A DNA stretch of 64,000 bases from Sphingobacteriales bacterium TSM_CSM. GTDB lineage: Bacteria; Bacteroidota; Bacteroidia; Chitinophagales; UBA2359. A model generated the notes under the pieces. That model was not told the origin of the DNA, ran no database searches, and saw only the letters and a program-made list of their open reading frames with translations. Below, one piece after another: positions 25,522 through 34,397 of the stretch (its first letter is position 1; each line of letters starts with the position of its first letter). Location of the stretch: NCBI GenBank assembly GCA_002212725.1, contig MTCR01000130.1, positions 1-64,000 on the forward strand. Direction: 5' to 3'. Both the position numbers and the translations under genes were made by a program.

Positions 25522-26499
25522 ATGAGCACGCAAAACAACTCAAGACAGTATTTGTATTTAGGTCTTATTGCTTTACTTTTTTTGTTAAACATCTTTTTGT
25601 TTATTAAAAACCAAAGTCTGAAGAAAGAACACAAAGATACGGTACAAGTTCTTGAAACCGAGAAAAGTGATTTACAAAGTGAGTACCAAAAAACATTGGC
25701 CGAATTAGACCAGTATAAAATTGACGTTCAGCAAAAAGACAGCACACTTACCGGTCTGGAAAGCCAGATAGAGCAGCAAAAAAAAGAAATTGAGCGCATT
25801 TTATCAAAAAGCAATGCTTCTAAAAGAGAATTGGAACAAGCCCGAACCCTCATTGCCTCGCTGCAGACATCGACCGATGATTATAAAAGGCAAATTGATG
25901 CACTTACGTATCAAAATCAGCAACTTACCCAGGAGAATACCGGTTTAAAAACCGATGTAGCCCAAAAAGAGCAAACCATTCAGGAGAAAGCGGCTAACAT
26001 TTCACAATTAGAAGCCGAAAAATCGGAACTGTCGGCGGTTAAACAAACCTTGTCTGAACAGAAAGACCAGCTGTCGGCTACCGTACAACGCGGTTCGGTA
26101 ATGCAGGCTGCCAACATTACCGGTTCTGCGGTAAACCTTAAAAAAGGCGGTAAAGAAGTAGCCACCAGCCGCGCAAAGAGAACCGACCAGTTGAAAGTGT
26201 GTTTCGATATTATGCGCAACCCGATAGCCAAAGCGGGTAAAAAAGAAATTATGCTGCGCATTATGAGTCCGAAAGGCGACGCCCTGTCTGTTGAATCGAT
26301 GGGTTCGGGTGTGTTTACCCACGGCGATACCGGCGAGCAGATGAAATATACCACCAAAGCTACTATTGACTACCAAAACCAGTCAGAAAACTATTGCATG
26401 TATTGGGAGCAAAACTCGCCCTTTGAAAAAGGCAACTACACTGCCGAAATTTACAACGAGGGTTACCTTATTGGCAGCGGCGCATTTAGTATTAAATAG
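25522..26499 (+). CDS. Membrane-anchored coiled-coil protein with C-terminal beta domain
   Basis: A 325-residue protein. One transmembrane helix at about residues 11-28 (YLGLIALLFLLNIFLFI) is followed by a long heptad-rich coiled coil (about 35-190; repeats such as LESQIEQQKKEIERIL) and a compact C-terminal domain (about 220-325) that looks all-beta. This architecture recurs in Bacteroidota as a hypothetical family. No enzymatic motif is visible. It is divergent from the methyltransferase gene and monocistronic. Confidence 0.75.
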   Translation: MSTQNNSRQYLYLGLIALLFLLNIFLFIKNQSLKKEHKDTVQVLETEKSDLQSEYQKTLAELDQYKIDVQQKDSTLTGLESQIEQQKKEIERILSKSNASKRELEQARTLIASLQTSTDDYKRQIDALTYQNQQLTQENTGLKTDVAQKEQTIQEKAANISQLEAEKSELSAVKQTLSEQKDQLSATVQRGSVMQAANITGSAVNLKKGGKEVATSRAKRTDQLKVCFDIMRNPIAKAGKKEIMLRIMSPKGDALSVESMGSGVFTHGDTGEQMKYTTKATIDYQNQSENYCMYWEQNSPFEKGNYTAEIYNEGYLIGSGAFSIK

Positions 26500-26522
26500 C
26501 CCGAACTGACGCCAAAAACTGC

Positions 26523-26560
26523 AAATTCCTGCTTTACCCGTTTAAGTAAAGCAGGAATTT
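26523..26560. terminator. Bidirectional terminator
   Basis: 15-bp perfect arms 26523-26537 (AAATTCCTGCTTTAC) and 26546-26560, T-rich on the right and A-rich on the left. It serves the coiled-coil gene and the convergent FAD oxidoreductase gene. Confidence 0.85.
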
Positions 26561-26565
26561 TGCAT

Positions 26566-27621
26566 TTACCCGCCTGCCAAAAACGGTTCAACAGCTACTT
26601 CGGGTGGTAAGGGATGGCCGTGTAGCAGGTGGTTAGCAAGCAAATGGGCAAAATAAGCGCTCATTAATACGCCTTTAGTGCCCAGTCCGTTAAAAATAAC
26701 TAATTGTTTATGCTTCGGGTGTATGCCCAGGAGCGGCCGCCTTTTATCGGTACTGGGTCTTACGCCGGCCAGGTGTTTTACCACCCGGTAAGGTATTGCC
26801 AGCATTCGTTGCAGGGCAGTTTCAATTTCCTGCCGGTAATGTGGGGTAGGTTCTTCGTTAATGGTATCATGCACATATTGCGAACCGGCCCAAAAAGTGC
26901 CATCGGGAAGCGGTACCAGAAATACGCCGCCTTTTACCAAATGCTGCCCCACATCCAGTTTGGGCACATCAATAATCAACATTTCGCCTTTGTTGGGCGC
27001 AAATGGCAGGGTAGAAAAATAAGGATTATTGCCCGCAAGGTAGCCCTCGCAGAATACAATTTGGTTAGCCTCTATGTTTTTCCACCTTACCCTGCCCGAT
27101 GGTAATAACTGCACTTCGTTCAACAAAACCCGGTCGGTAACCAAACACCCCGATTGCTGTAAATAGTTGCGGTAGGCGGCAATAAGCAAGGGCGAATTAA
27201 GGTAGCCGCCGCTTACCCGGGCTATTCCGGCAGTTTCGTTAAAAGCCGGGTGCCAGCCGCCCCGTTGTACGGTGGTGATGTAATTGGTATAACCTTCGGT
27301 AGCCGAGCGGGCGGTAAAGTTATTCAGGTCGTGTTCGGTTTGCAGCAGCCATATAATGTTGCGTTCATGCCATACCTGTATGCCAAGCAGCGTTTCTAAC
27401 CGGTGGTAGGCGGGTATGGCAAAATCTATCATGGTATCGAAAAGCCAGCTTTTAACCAATTTTCTTCCGGTTACCGGATTTACAATGCCCGATGATATAT
27501 TGCTTGCCGATGAAGGATTGTAGTGGTCTGCCACCATAATGCGGCAGCCGGCTTGTTGCAAAAAATAACTTAGCCAAGTGCCCGCCAAACCCTGCCCCAC
27601 AATAAGAAAATCTGTTTGCAT
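26566..27621 (-). CDS. FAD-dependent oxidoreductase (DAO fold)
   Basis: A 351-residue flavoprotein of the D-amino-acid oxidase superfamily. The start at 27621 gives MQTDFLIVGQGLAGTWL, with the GxGxxG Rossmann loop; the upstream 11 codons add nothing. SGIVNPVTGRKL, GGVFLVPLPDGTFWAGSQY and LAGVRPSTDKRRPLLG match the DAO-like family related to MnmC's FAD domain. The substrate is unknown; no MTase domain is fused. Confidence 0.85.
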   Translation of the reverse strand: MQTDFLIVGQGLAGTWLSYFLQQAGCRIMVADHYNPSSASNISSGIVNPVTGRKLVKSWLFDTMIDFAIPAYHRLETLLGIQVWHERNIIWLLQTEHDLNNFTARSATEGYTNYITTVQRGGWHPAFNETAGIARVSGGYLNSPLLIAAYRNYLQQSGCLVTDRVLLNEVQLLPSGRVRWKNIEANQIVFCEGYLAGNNPYFSTLPFAPNKGEMLIIDVPKLDVGQHLVKGGVFLVPLPDGTFWAGSQYVHDTINEEPTPHYRQEIETALQRMLAIPYRVVKHLAGVRPSTDKRRPLLGIHPKHKQLVIFNGLGTKGVLMSAYFAHLLANHLLHGHPLPPEVAVEPFLAGG

Positions 27622-27640
27622 ACAACAAAGTGTTAAATAA

Positions 27641-27667
27641 AAAAAGCGGTACAAAATACCGCTTTTT
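27641..27667 (-). terminator. Terminator after the second Crp regulator gene
   Basis: Arms AAAAAGCGGTA (27641-27651) and TACCGCTTTTT (27657-27667), 5-nt loop, ending in a T run in the minus direction; it separates the regulator at 27734 from the oxidoreductase gene. Confidence 0.85.
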
Positions 27668-27733
27668 CTTTATTTGTAAGAACTGCCGGTCCGTTTTTTA
27701 ATCGGGTAGGAGCCAGGGTGCATTTAAACCGTT

Positions 27734-28420
27734 TTAGTGCAGTTTCGACACATCTCTTATAAGAATGTTTTTGCGGTAGATATAAATAAGGTTCAGTTTT
27801 TTCAGGTCGTTTAAAACAGTGGTAACGGTTTGGCGCGAGGTGGCGGTAATATTGGCTATTTCCTGATGGGTTAAAAATTGTTTCAGCAATACTTCGTAGC
27901 CCACTTTAATGCCGGTATGTCCGGCGCACTCTATCAAAAATTCAACAATACGGCTTCGGGCATCTTTAAACACCATCGACTCCAACCGGCGGTCGGCCGC
28001 TACAAGGCGATTGCCAATGTGCGATATAATTTTAATGCTCATTTCGGGGTAATCCTGCAATAAACGCAGCAAGGTATGCGCCGGTACGGCATAAACCTTT
28101 ACTTCCTGGTTCATGGCGCGGGCAAAATCGGTTCTTATTGTTTCGCCGGCAAGGCACAACTCACCTACCATTTCGTTGGTGTTTACAATAGATTTTATTA
28201 CCTCTTTGTTTTCTGCCGAGCGGCTGCCAATTTTAATGCGCCCCTGTCGCACAAAGTAAACAGTATCGGCTATATCGCCGGGGCGGTATAGGTAGCCGTT
28301 TTTGGGTATGGTTCTTTGTTCGGCAATTTGCGCAATTCGCAGCATTTCTGTTTCGCTCATGATATTGGCAAGGGTAATAAGCGGAGTTGATGTACGGGCT
28401 TCGGCAGTAATGGTGTGCAT
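27734..28420 (-). CDS. Crp/Fnr family transcriptional regulator
   Basis: A 228-residue regulator starting at the ATG at 28420; the open frame extends 124 codons further upstream but that part is Cys/Phe/Lys-rich and unlike any family member. The beta-roll effector domain contains YRPGDIADTVYFVRQGRIKIG, and the HTH is THQEIANITATSRQTVTTVL, followed by LIYIYRKNILI. The gene stands alone with a long upstream region and its own terminator. Target genes are unknown. Confidence 0.9.
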   Translation of the reverse strand: MHTITAEARTSTPLITLANIMSETEMLRIAQIAEQRTIPKNGYLYRPGDIADTVYFVRQGRIKIGSRSAENKEVIKSIVNTNEMVGELCLAGETIRTDFARAMNQEVKVYAVPAHTLLRLLQDYPEMSIKIISHIGNRLVAADRRLESMVFKDARSRIVEFLIECAGHTGIKVGYEVLLKQFLTHQEIANITATSRQTVTTVLNDLKKLNLIYIYRKNILIRDVSKLH

Positions 28421-28798
28421 GATGGTGTTTTTTTTCGGTTTACAATGCTGTTTTATTTTGGCACAGTATAATTTTTGCTCAAAAAAAGGGAGTTTCCAGA
28501 TTGTTGCCAAATACAAATTTAACCGGTTTCCAAGCAAACAAGGTGTGGGTTTGGTCTGAATGGCTTTTGTGCAAACAGATAACTCGCTCATTTTCAATGA
28601 CTTATGAAATAAGCGGGTAAAACAAAAAACTGCATTTTCCCTAAAAAGGCCCGAAAAAGGGGTAAAAAAAACAGGCAGTTTCCAGAAAAAAATGCAAGAT
28701 GCGCACCTTTTTACCGCTGCAAGAACAGCTATCATTGCATTTTTACTGCAATAAAATTGTAATCTGTACGACAAGATACCGGTTTGTACCATAAAAAA
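28421..28798. other. Long intergenic region, no gene seen
   Basis: AT-rich DNA between the Crp gene start and the terminator of the DUF5916 gene. No reading frame with coding character was found apart from the implausible upstream extension of the Crp frame. The ten-base string AGTTTCCAGA occurs twice as a direct repeat (28491-28500 and 28677-28686). It may hold the Crp gene promoter, but no convincing TAnnTTTG element was located. Confidence 0.5.
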
Positions 28799-28823
28799 AC
28801 CCCGCTACAATAAAGTGCGGGGT
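28799..28823 (-). terminator. Rho-independent terminator of the DUF5916 gene
   Basis: Stem ACCCCGC (28799-28805) / GCGGGGT (28817-28823), followed in the minus direction by seven T residues. It lies about 60 nt past the stop at 28883. Confidence 0.85.
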
Positions 28824-28882
28824 AAATTTTATAAAACACCAGCAATGAGTACTCTGGCATTATTGGGGTAAAAACAACACGA

Positions 28883-31408
28883 TTATGCTGTTTTTTTCCT
28901 TTTTAGCGACAGGTAATCTATGAAGTACAAAATTTTTATCGACAGGTTATTGGTTTGGTCGTTGCCGAGGGTACGTTGCAGGTTATCTGCATACCCGCTG
29001 CCGGTTTTACGGGTAAAGCGGTAAATGGCATTTTTCCATACCACGCTCATTTCGCTGCCGGGGGCAAACTGCCAGGTGTACACCATGTCAATATTAAAGG
29101 CGTTAAAACTGGCATTGTGCAGGGTTTCACCCTCTTCGTTCAGCCCGGTATAATCGGTAATGGCAAGCAGCCCGTTGTTTTGCAGGTAGTAGTATTTTTG
29201 GTAAACGGCTTCAGAAAAATAGTGCCGCATTCTGAAGGTTAACCCCATCCGGTTGGTAAAGATATAGTTTGCCGAAAAAACGTTTTCAATGGTATGCACA
29301 TTGCGGCGGCCAAAAATTATATCGGTTTCTTTACCATCGCGGAAGGTAACAAACCCAACATCTTTAATGAAATTGTAGCTGTCAAAATCGAAACGGAATT
29401 GCAGTTTGTTGGAAGCGCGTACAACAGGGCTTAACCCGAAATTGAGGTTGTGCCGCCCATTGTCGTTAAAAATGCGGTAATTTGCCCGTCCGTCAAGGGC
29501 AAAACGTTTATCGTAATTGCTGGAAAACCAGCCTCCCACGTTATAGTTTTTGGGAAACGTATAGTAGCGCCCTTGTACGCGGGGTTCATAGTAATCATAG
29601 GTTGTAACCGGTTCAATCCAGGTCCATAAACCGGTGCTTAGTTGCTTGCGGGTAGTGGTCCAGGCTTCAGAACTGACCGAAAAATTTTGAAAAGCGCCGG
29701 GTTTGTAAATGCGCAGGTACTCTACCCTTGCCGAGGTAAACAGGTTTAAAAACCTGCCAAATGGCTTGTAAATATTATACCTGAACTGGGCACCCGAAGA
29801 AACAAGGTTGTTAATGGTAAGGTAACCCAAATCGTTGTGGTTATAGGTATTGCTCATAATGCCATGCCACACATTAAACTGCGTATTGCCGCTTATTTTA
29901 CCCCCGCTGATATTGTATTGGTAGCCAAGTCCGGGATTGGTAAAACTGTTGTTATATTGCTGGCTTAGCGCAGCTGTACCGTTTATGGCATACGTGTTTG
30001 TTTTATTTGCCAACCTGAACTCGGTGCCGCTAACATTGGCTTCGGGTGCTGTGCCGTTGCGGTAAACATTGGTGTTAATAAAACTCACGTAGGAGTTGTT
30101 TTTGAGGTTTTGGTCTAATACAAATATGTTGTAATTTGTAAGCGGCTGGGTTAATACTTTACGTGTTTGGTTTTCTGAATTTTTAATGGTGGCGTGGCTG
30201 GGTGCAGTAATGGAATTGAGTACTCCTATGCCCAGTCCGCCGGGGGTTCGGCCCGATACTTTAGTGGAGTTGAGCAGCTGAACTTCGGCAGGGTTGCTGG
30301 ATATGGTTTCACCCTCCTGCAATTGTTCCTGCACCGAATAGTACCCCGATGGTCTTCCGCCAATACGCCGGGAGTAAAACAGCCCTGCTTTACCAAACAA
30401 CTCGGTGCCCTCGGTAAAAAACTGCCGGTTTTCATTAAAGCGCACTTCAAAAGGCGAAAGGTTGAGTACCTGATTATCGGATTGCGTTTGCCCGAAATCG
30501 GGTACTAAGGTCATATCAAGGGTAAAAGCATCGTTTATTCCGTACTTAATATCCATACCGGCGTTAAACCCTTTTGAAAAACCGCTTTCCCCGTCTTTTA
30601 CATACTGATGTTCTGCATTGGCCGATACATAGGGGTAGAAAAACAGCCGTACAGGCGCCTGAATATCATCTAACCCGCTTAATTTACCCGATTGGTTGAG
30701 AAAACCGCTGATTTCGGGTTTTATTTCATTCCAAGCCGATTTTTCGCGGTAGCGTCGCACAAGCCTGACAAAATTAATGTTCCATGTTTGCTTATCGGCA
30801 TTGGCAAACCTGAAAGCCGAAAAAGGAATGCGCATTTCGGCTACCCAACCTTGTTCATTGCGCAAGGCGGCGCTTTGCCAAACAGCATTCCAGGCAACTT
30901 CTTCGCCCTGAGCAGTATATTTAATATCGGTTTGCACACCTGCGGCGGTAAGAATAAAACCAAGGCCGTTCAATCCGTCCTGATAAGCATCTACTACCAC
31001 CCCAAACCAGTCGGTATTGCCCAAATCATCGCGCCTCGATAACTGGTGCATAATGCTGTCTGGCATAGTATCGTGCAAATGGGCGACAATGTACAGAGCG
31101 TTATCGTCATACATTACATATACTTCTGTTTTTTGCCTTGATGGAACGCCGGGCTGCGGTTCTATTTGTATGAACCCGTCTGCCAGGGGTGTTGTGGCCG
31201 AAGTCCAGGCTTCGTCTGTCAGGCTTCCGTCAATTTTCGGGGGTTTTATGAGGCGCTGTGTTACCAGTTCTTTTTGTTCGCCCTTGTTGGTATAGGTAAT
31301 ACGGTTGCGCGAAGTGCCTGTTTCCGTTTCGCAAAATTCTTCTGCTGAGGCGGCCAATAATAAAAAAGGCGCCTGCAACAACAGGCAGTAAATTAGCAGG
31401 TTTTTCAT
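28883..31408 (-). CDS. DUF5916 protein with N-terminal CBM9-like domain
   Basis: An 841-residue exported protein: signal peptide MKNLLIYCLLLQAPFLLLAASA from the ATG at 31408 (a second in-frame ATG lies 4 codons upstream). Residues about 55-240 form a family 9 carbohydrate-binding-like sandwich (KIDGSLTDEAWTSA, VYVMYDDNALYIVAHLHD, EMRIPFSAFRF). The remainder is the DUF5916 region, predicted as an outer-membrane beta-barrel (NFVRLVRRYREKSAWNE, PDFGQTQSDNQVLNLSPFE, NENRQFFTEG). These proteins are frequent in Bacteroidota; their substrate is not established. Confidence 0.85.
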   Translation of the reverse strand: MKNLLIYCLLLQAPFLLLAASAEEFCETETGTSRNRITYTNKGEQKELVTQRLIKPPKIDGSLTDEAWTSATTPLADGFIQIEPQPGVPSRQKTEVYVMYDDNALYIVAHLHDTMPDSIMHQLSRRDDLGNTDWFGVVVDAYQDGLNGLGFILTAAGVQTDIKYTAQGEEVAWNAVWQSAALRNEQGWVAEMRIPFSAFRFANADKQTWNINFVRLVRRYREKSAWNEIKPEISGFLNQSGKLSGLDDIQAPVRLFFYPYVSANAEHQYVKDGESGFSKGFNAGMDIKYGINDAFTLDMTLVPDFGQTQSDNQVLNLSPFEVRFNENRQFFTEGTELFGKAGLFYSRRIGGRPSGYYSVQEQLQEGETISSNPAEVQLLNSTKVSGRTPGGLGIGVLNSITAPSHATIKNSENQTRKVLTQPLTNYNIFVLDQNLKNNSYVSFINTNVYRNGTAPEANVSGTEFRLANKTNTYAINGTAALSQQYNNSFTNPGLGYQYNISGGKISGNTQFNVWHGIMSNTYNHNDLGYLTINNLVSSGAQFRYNIYKPFGRFLNLFTSARVEYLRIYKPGAFQNFSVSSEAWTTTRKQLSTGLWTWIEPVTTYDYYEPRVQGRYYTFPKNYNVGGWFSSNYDKRFALDGRANYRIFNDNGRHNLNFGLSPVVRASNKLQFRFDFDSYNFIKDVGFVTFRDGKETDIIFGRRNVHTIENVFSANYIFTNRMGLTFRMRHYFSEAVYQKYYYLQNNGLLAITDYTGLNEEGETLHNASFNAFNIDMVYTWQFAPGSEMSVVWKNAIYRFTRKTGSGYADNLQRTLGNDQTNNLSIKILYFIDYLSLKRKKTA

Positions 31409-31612
31409 AGTGTATGGCATTTAGGTGGTGAGTTGAGGCAAAAAGAAGGGTAAAATTGCGCAATTAAAAACCGTTGCAAGGCGGTTTAACCCTGTTTAAC
31501 ACTAATTTTAACAAACATTAACGCAAACAAAAACCAAACGGGCAAACAACCATTTGGCAGTGGAGTTTCGTTTATTGTTTGTTAGTATCCATCTTATTAA
31601 AAACCTTACCCA

Positions 31613-32356
31613 ATGCGCTTAGTTTTCGTATTGTTTTTTTTGTTGCTCGCTTGCCTGTGCGCCTTTGCCCAAAAGAAAATGCAGGATGTGGTTTACCTTA
31701 AAAACGGCTCTGTTTTGCGAGGGCAGTTGGTAAATGGCCAAAATACCGGAAAAGTGGCTATACAAATTATTGGCAACAATTTGTTTGTGTTTGATGCTGC
31801 TGAGGTAGATAAAATTACCCAAGAACCTAAACGGACTCCTCTTGACCCTAAAAAACGCGGCTTCGCCAACACTACCGAACTTGGACTGTTTGCAGGAGGC
31901 GGCAACAGCAGTCCGGCTTTGAGCTTAACAACAGTAAACGGTTATACCGTTAACCCTTATGCAACAGCCGGTATTGGCACAGGCATTCAGTTTTGGTGGG
32001 ACTTATACCAGGCAAACGGGTGGTATTACTACAGCAACACCACAAAAATAATTCCGATGTTTGCCGATGTGCGGGGTGATTTATTGCCGGGCAACAGAAT
32101 TACACCTTTATACTACGCCCGTGTTGGTTACGGGTTTGCCATTACGCCCGATGAAGCAGATAACACAAGGGGCGGTGTTATGTTTAGCGCCGGCGCCGGG
32201 TTTAAAATACGAGGTGCCGAAAACCTGGGTTGGTTTTTGGCTATTGGCTACCACTACCAAAAAAACTATTCGGAATATCCTGTATGGGACGGCACCGTTA
32301 TAAAAACAGACCTGCGGCTCAGAAGAATTGCCCTGCAAACGGGCATATCGTTTTAA
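31613..32356 (+). CDS. Exported protein, possible outer-membrane beta-barrel
   Basis: A 247-residue protein with a signal peptide (MRLVFVLFFLLLACLCAFAQ). The next 50 residues resemble small beta-rich 'KNGSVLRGQLV' modules often found at the N-terminus of Bacteroidota envelope proteins, and the C-terminal 160 residues alternate in a beta-barrel manner (YYARVGYGFAIT, GVMFSAGAGFKIR, FLAIGYHYQ) ending with an aromatic residue (GISF). I do not recognise a named family. Confidence 0.7.
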   Translation: MRLVFVLFFLLLACLCAFAQKKMQDVVYLKNGSVLRGQLVNGQNTGKVAIQIIGNNLFVFDAAEVDKITQEPKRTPLDPKKRGFANTTELGLFAGGGNSSPALSLTTVNGYTVNPYATAGIGTGIQFWWDLYQANGWYYYSNTTKIIPMFADVRGDLLPGNRITPLYYARVGYGFAITPDEADNTRGGVMFSAGAGFKIRGAENLGWFLAIGYHYQKNYSEYPVWDGTVIKTDLRLRRIALQTGISF

Positions 32357-32390
32357 GTGCTTTTTAAGCTAACGCTTAAGAAAGCAACTT
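32355..32390 (+). terminator. Imperfect hairpin after the outer-membrane protein gene
   Basis: Arms around 32355-32369 and 32374-32390 (GCTTTTTAAGC against GCTTAAGAAAGC) pair with two bulges and lack a strong T tail. Possible terminator. Confidence 0.4.
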
Positions 32391-32468
32391 GTTACACCTA
32401 AAGAATTGCTTTAAGTGGTAATTATGTTTGGCAGGCAAGACAACAGTGGGTATTTGCCAACTTTCTGT

Positions 32469-32476
32469 TAACTTTG
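32469..32476 (+). promoter_or_regulatory. -7 element of the rsmI promoter
   Basis: TAACTTTG, a TAnnTTTG match, 36 nt upstream of the rsmI ATG. The same octamer precedes thrB and etfB. The -33 element is poor. Confidence 0.5.
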
Positions 32477-32511
32477 CACTGCCAACAAATTGCATGTAGT
32501 TATAAAGTTTT

Positions 32512-33204
32512 ATGTCTAAACTCTACCTCGTACCCACCCCGATAGGCAATCTGGAAGATATTACCCTTCGGGCTTTGCGCATATTGAAAGAAGTGGCGCT
32601 TATACTTGCCGAAGATACCCGCAACAGCGGCAAGTTGCTGCAGCATTACCAAATTAAAACAACGTTGCAGGCTTACCATGCGCATAATGAGCACAGCGCT
32701 ACAGCCAAGGTAATTGCCCACCTGAAACAGGGCAATACCGCAGCGCTTGTTACCGATGCAGGAACGCCGGGCATATCAGACCCGGGTTTTTTGTTGGTAA
32801 GGGAGTGTTTAAAAGAGGGCATTGCTGTAGAATGCCTGCCGGGTGCTACGGCATTTGTTCCGGCGCTGGTAAATTCGGGGTTGCCTTGCGACCGGTTTTG
32901 TTTTGAGGGATTTTTACCACACCAAAAAGGGCGTCAAACCCGCCTTAAAGCACTTGCCGAAGAACCCCGCACCATGGTTTTATATGAATCGCCGCACCGA
33001 TTGCTTAAAACCCTGCAACAATTAGCCGAATATCTTGGCGCCGAACGTCCGGCATCGGTTAGCCGGGAACTTACCAAGTTGTTCGAAGAAAATGCCCGCG
33101 GCACTCTGGCGCAACTCATTGCCCATTTTGGCAGCAAAACCATAAAAGGCGAAATGGTAATTGTAGTGGGGGGGAGGGAAAAGGAAACCCCCAAAAGAAG
33201 TTAA
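32512..33204 (+). CDS. rsmI: 16S rRNA 2'-O-ribose C1402 methyltransferase
   Basis: Methylates the 2'-OH of C1402 in the decoding centre of 16S rRNA. The SAM-dependent tetrapyrrole-methylase-type fold shows LYLVPTPIGNLEDITLRAL at the N-terminus, AEDTRNSGKLL, VTDAGTPGISDPG, LPGATAFVPALV and FEGFLPHQKGRQ. At 230 residues it has the length of the catalytic domain. Its TAA stop shares TTAA (33201-33204) with the cmr6 stop on the other strand, so it marks the exact downstream edge of the Cmr operon. Confidence 0.96.
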   Translation: MSKLYLVPTPIGNLEDITLRALRILKEVALILAEDTRNSGKLLQHYQIKTTLQAYHAHNEHSATAKVIAHLKQGNTAALVTDAGTPGISDPGFLLVRECLKEGIAVECLPGATAFVPALVNSGLPCDRFCFEGFLPHQKGRQTRLKALAEEPRTMVLYESPHRLLKTLQQLAEYLGAERPASVSRELTKLFEENARGTLAQLIAHFGSKTIKGEMVIVVGGREKETPKRS

Positions 33205-34385
33205 CGCATATACCCATACCCGATGGCTGTTTTTGCGCCAATGCCATGTAGCGTAAGGGCAGATTGGAGCCAATGGGTGGCAAGCTCTAAAACTGTACTT
33301 TTATTACTGAGCCCGCTGCCCGATGGCAGGAAAACGCCCATATCGCCCATTTTTTGTAACCCGATGGACTCTAATGACGGATTATCTCTAACACCTACAA
33401 TGGTTTGGAAGTAAAAATCATTGCCCGATAAAGATTTATTGCCCACGGTTAAGAACACAATGGGGTTAGGGCTTTGTGTATCGGTAGGGGGTTCATTGCT
33501 GCTGTAGTACTGCGGATAATGAACGTTCATAATATCGGGTTCTATGGCGGGTGCTGCATTGGGGAAACTGTCAAAAAACAAGACTTGCCCTTCGTGCTGT
33601 TCTTTATCGTAACTCTTATCATCGGAGCCAAATAGGTAAACAAACAGCTCATTTTGCAGGGCAATGGTCTCCTGATTATTGAAACAACAGGCTATAACCC
33701 AACTGCGCACTACACCTTTTATACTGCTGGCGGGCAGGTAAGGTATGCCATATATGTGATGCAGGGTAATAGCGGTTTCGTAAACACTCTCTAACCCTAA
33801 CCCCACAATGAGCCTCCAATCGGGCTGAAACCGCAGGGTGTGGTAGTTGCCGTGCGGATGCGTGAGGGCGCGGGCATAGCGTTCTTGCCGGGCGGTGAGG
33901 GCGGTAAAATCGGTACTGCCGTAATTGGGGCGGATTTGGTATTCTATCTGTCCTCGGTAGGTGCGGAAAAAGTAAAATTCATGCCTGCCTCTTGCCGTAT
34001 TCCATTCACATCGGGTGGCTTTGTAGAGTTTTAAGGAAAAATTGTCTATATCGGTAAAACCGTTCAGGTTGCGCAGTATGGGGTGCAGTATTTTGGTTTT
34101 ATCAAAGCTATCGGGGTGTTTGAATGCATTGCCACCGGTGGTTTGTTTGGCAGTTTGCTGGGATAAATCGAGCAATACTGTACCATCTGCCAACACAATT
34201 TTTTTGACTGCGCCGCTCTCTGTATAAAAAGTACATTCAGAACCATTTAAAGTGGCACTGGTAAAGATGTACTGCGGCGGAACGTTAATTTGTTTGGTTT
34301 TACCATCTTTTTGGTAGTGCAAATACCCCACAAACCTACCTTTTTGGGTGGGCAGTACTACCAGTTTGGCTGCTATTTGTTGCAT
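33201..34385 (-). CDS. cmr6: Type III-B RAMP protein Cmr6 with N-terminal extension
   Basis: A Cas7-like backbone subunit at the head end of the Cmr complex, contacting crRNA-target. The RAMP region runs from about residue 140 to the end: GLGLESVYETAITLHHIYG, the glycine/serine loop LPASSIKGVVRSW, the segment GQVLFFDSFP, and the terminal glycine-rich IGAKTAIGYGYMR. At 394 residues it is longer than most Cmr6 proteins because of an N-terminal module of about 90 residues (GRFVGYLHYQKDGKTKQI, YIFTSATLNGSECTFY) that resembles a cold-shock/OB-type strand pattern. It is the last gene of the operon; its stop overlaps that of rsmI. Confidence 0.9.
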   Translation of the reverse strand: MQQIAAKLVVLPTQKGRFVGYLHYQKDGKTKQINVPPQYIFTSATLNGSECTFYTESGAVKKIVLADGTVLLDLSQQTAKQTTGGNAFKHPDSFDKTKILHPILRNLNGFTDIDNFSLKLYKATRCEWNTARGRHEFYFFRTYRGQIEYQIRPNYGSTDFTALTARQERYARALTHPHGNYHTLRFQPDWRLIVGLGLESVYETAITLHHIYGIPYLPASSIKGVVRSWVIACCFNNQETIALQNELFVYLFGSDDKSYDKEQHEGQVLFFDSFPNAAPAIEPDIMNVHYPQYYSSNEPPTDTQSPNPIVFLTVGNKSLSGNDFYFQTIVGVRDNPSLESIGLQKMGDMGVFLPSGSGLSNKSTVLELATHWLQSALTLHGIGAKTAIGYGYMR

Positions 34386-34397
34386 AAGGTTTAGGTT

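Noticed and set aside
28421-28792. A 124-residue N-terminal extension of the second Crp regulator
   Set aside because: The composition is Cys/Phe/Lys-rich and unlike Crp proteins; a good ATG lies at 28420.
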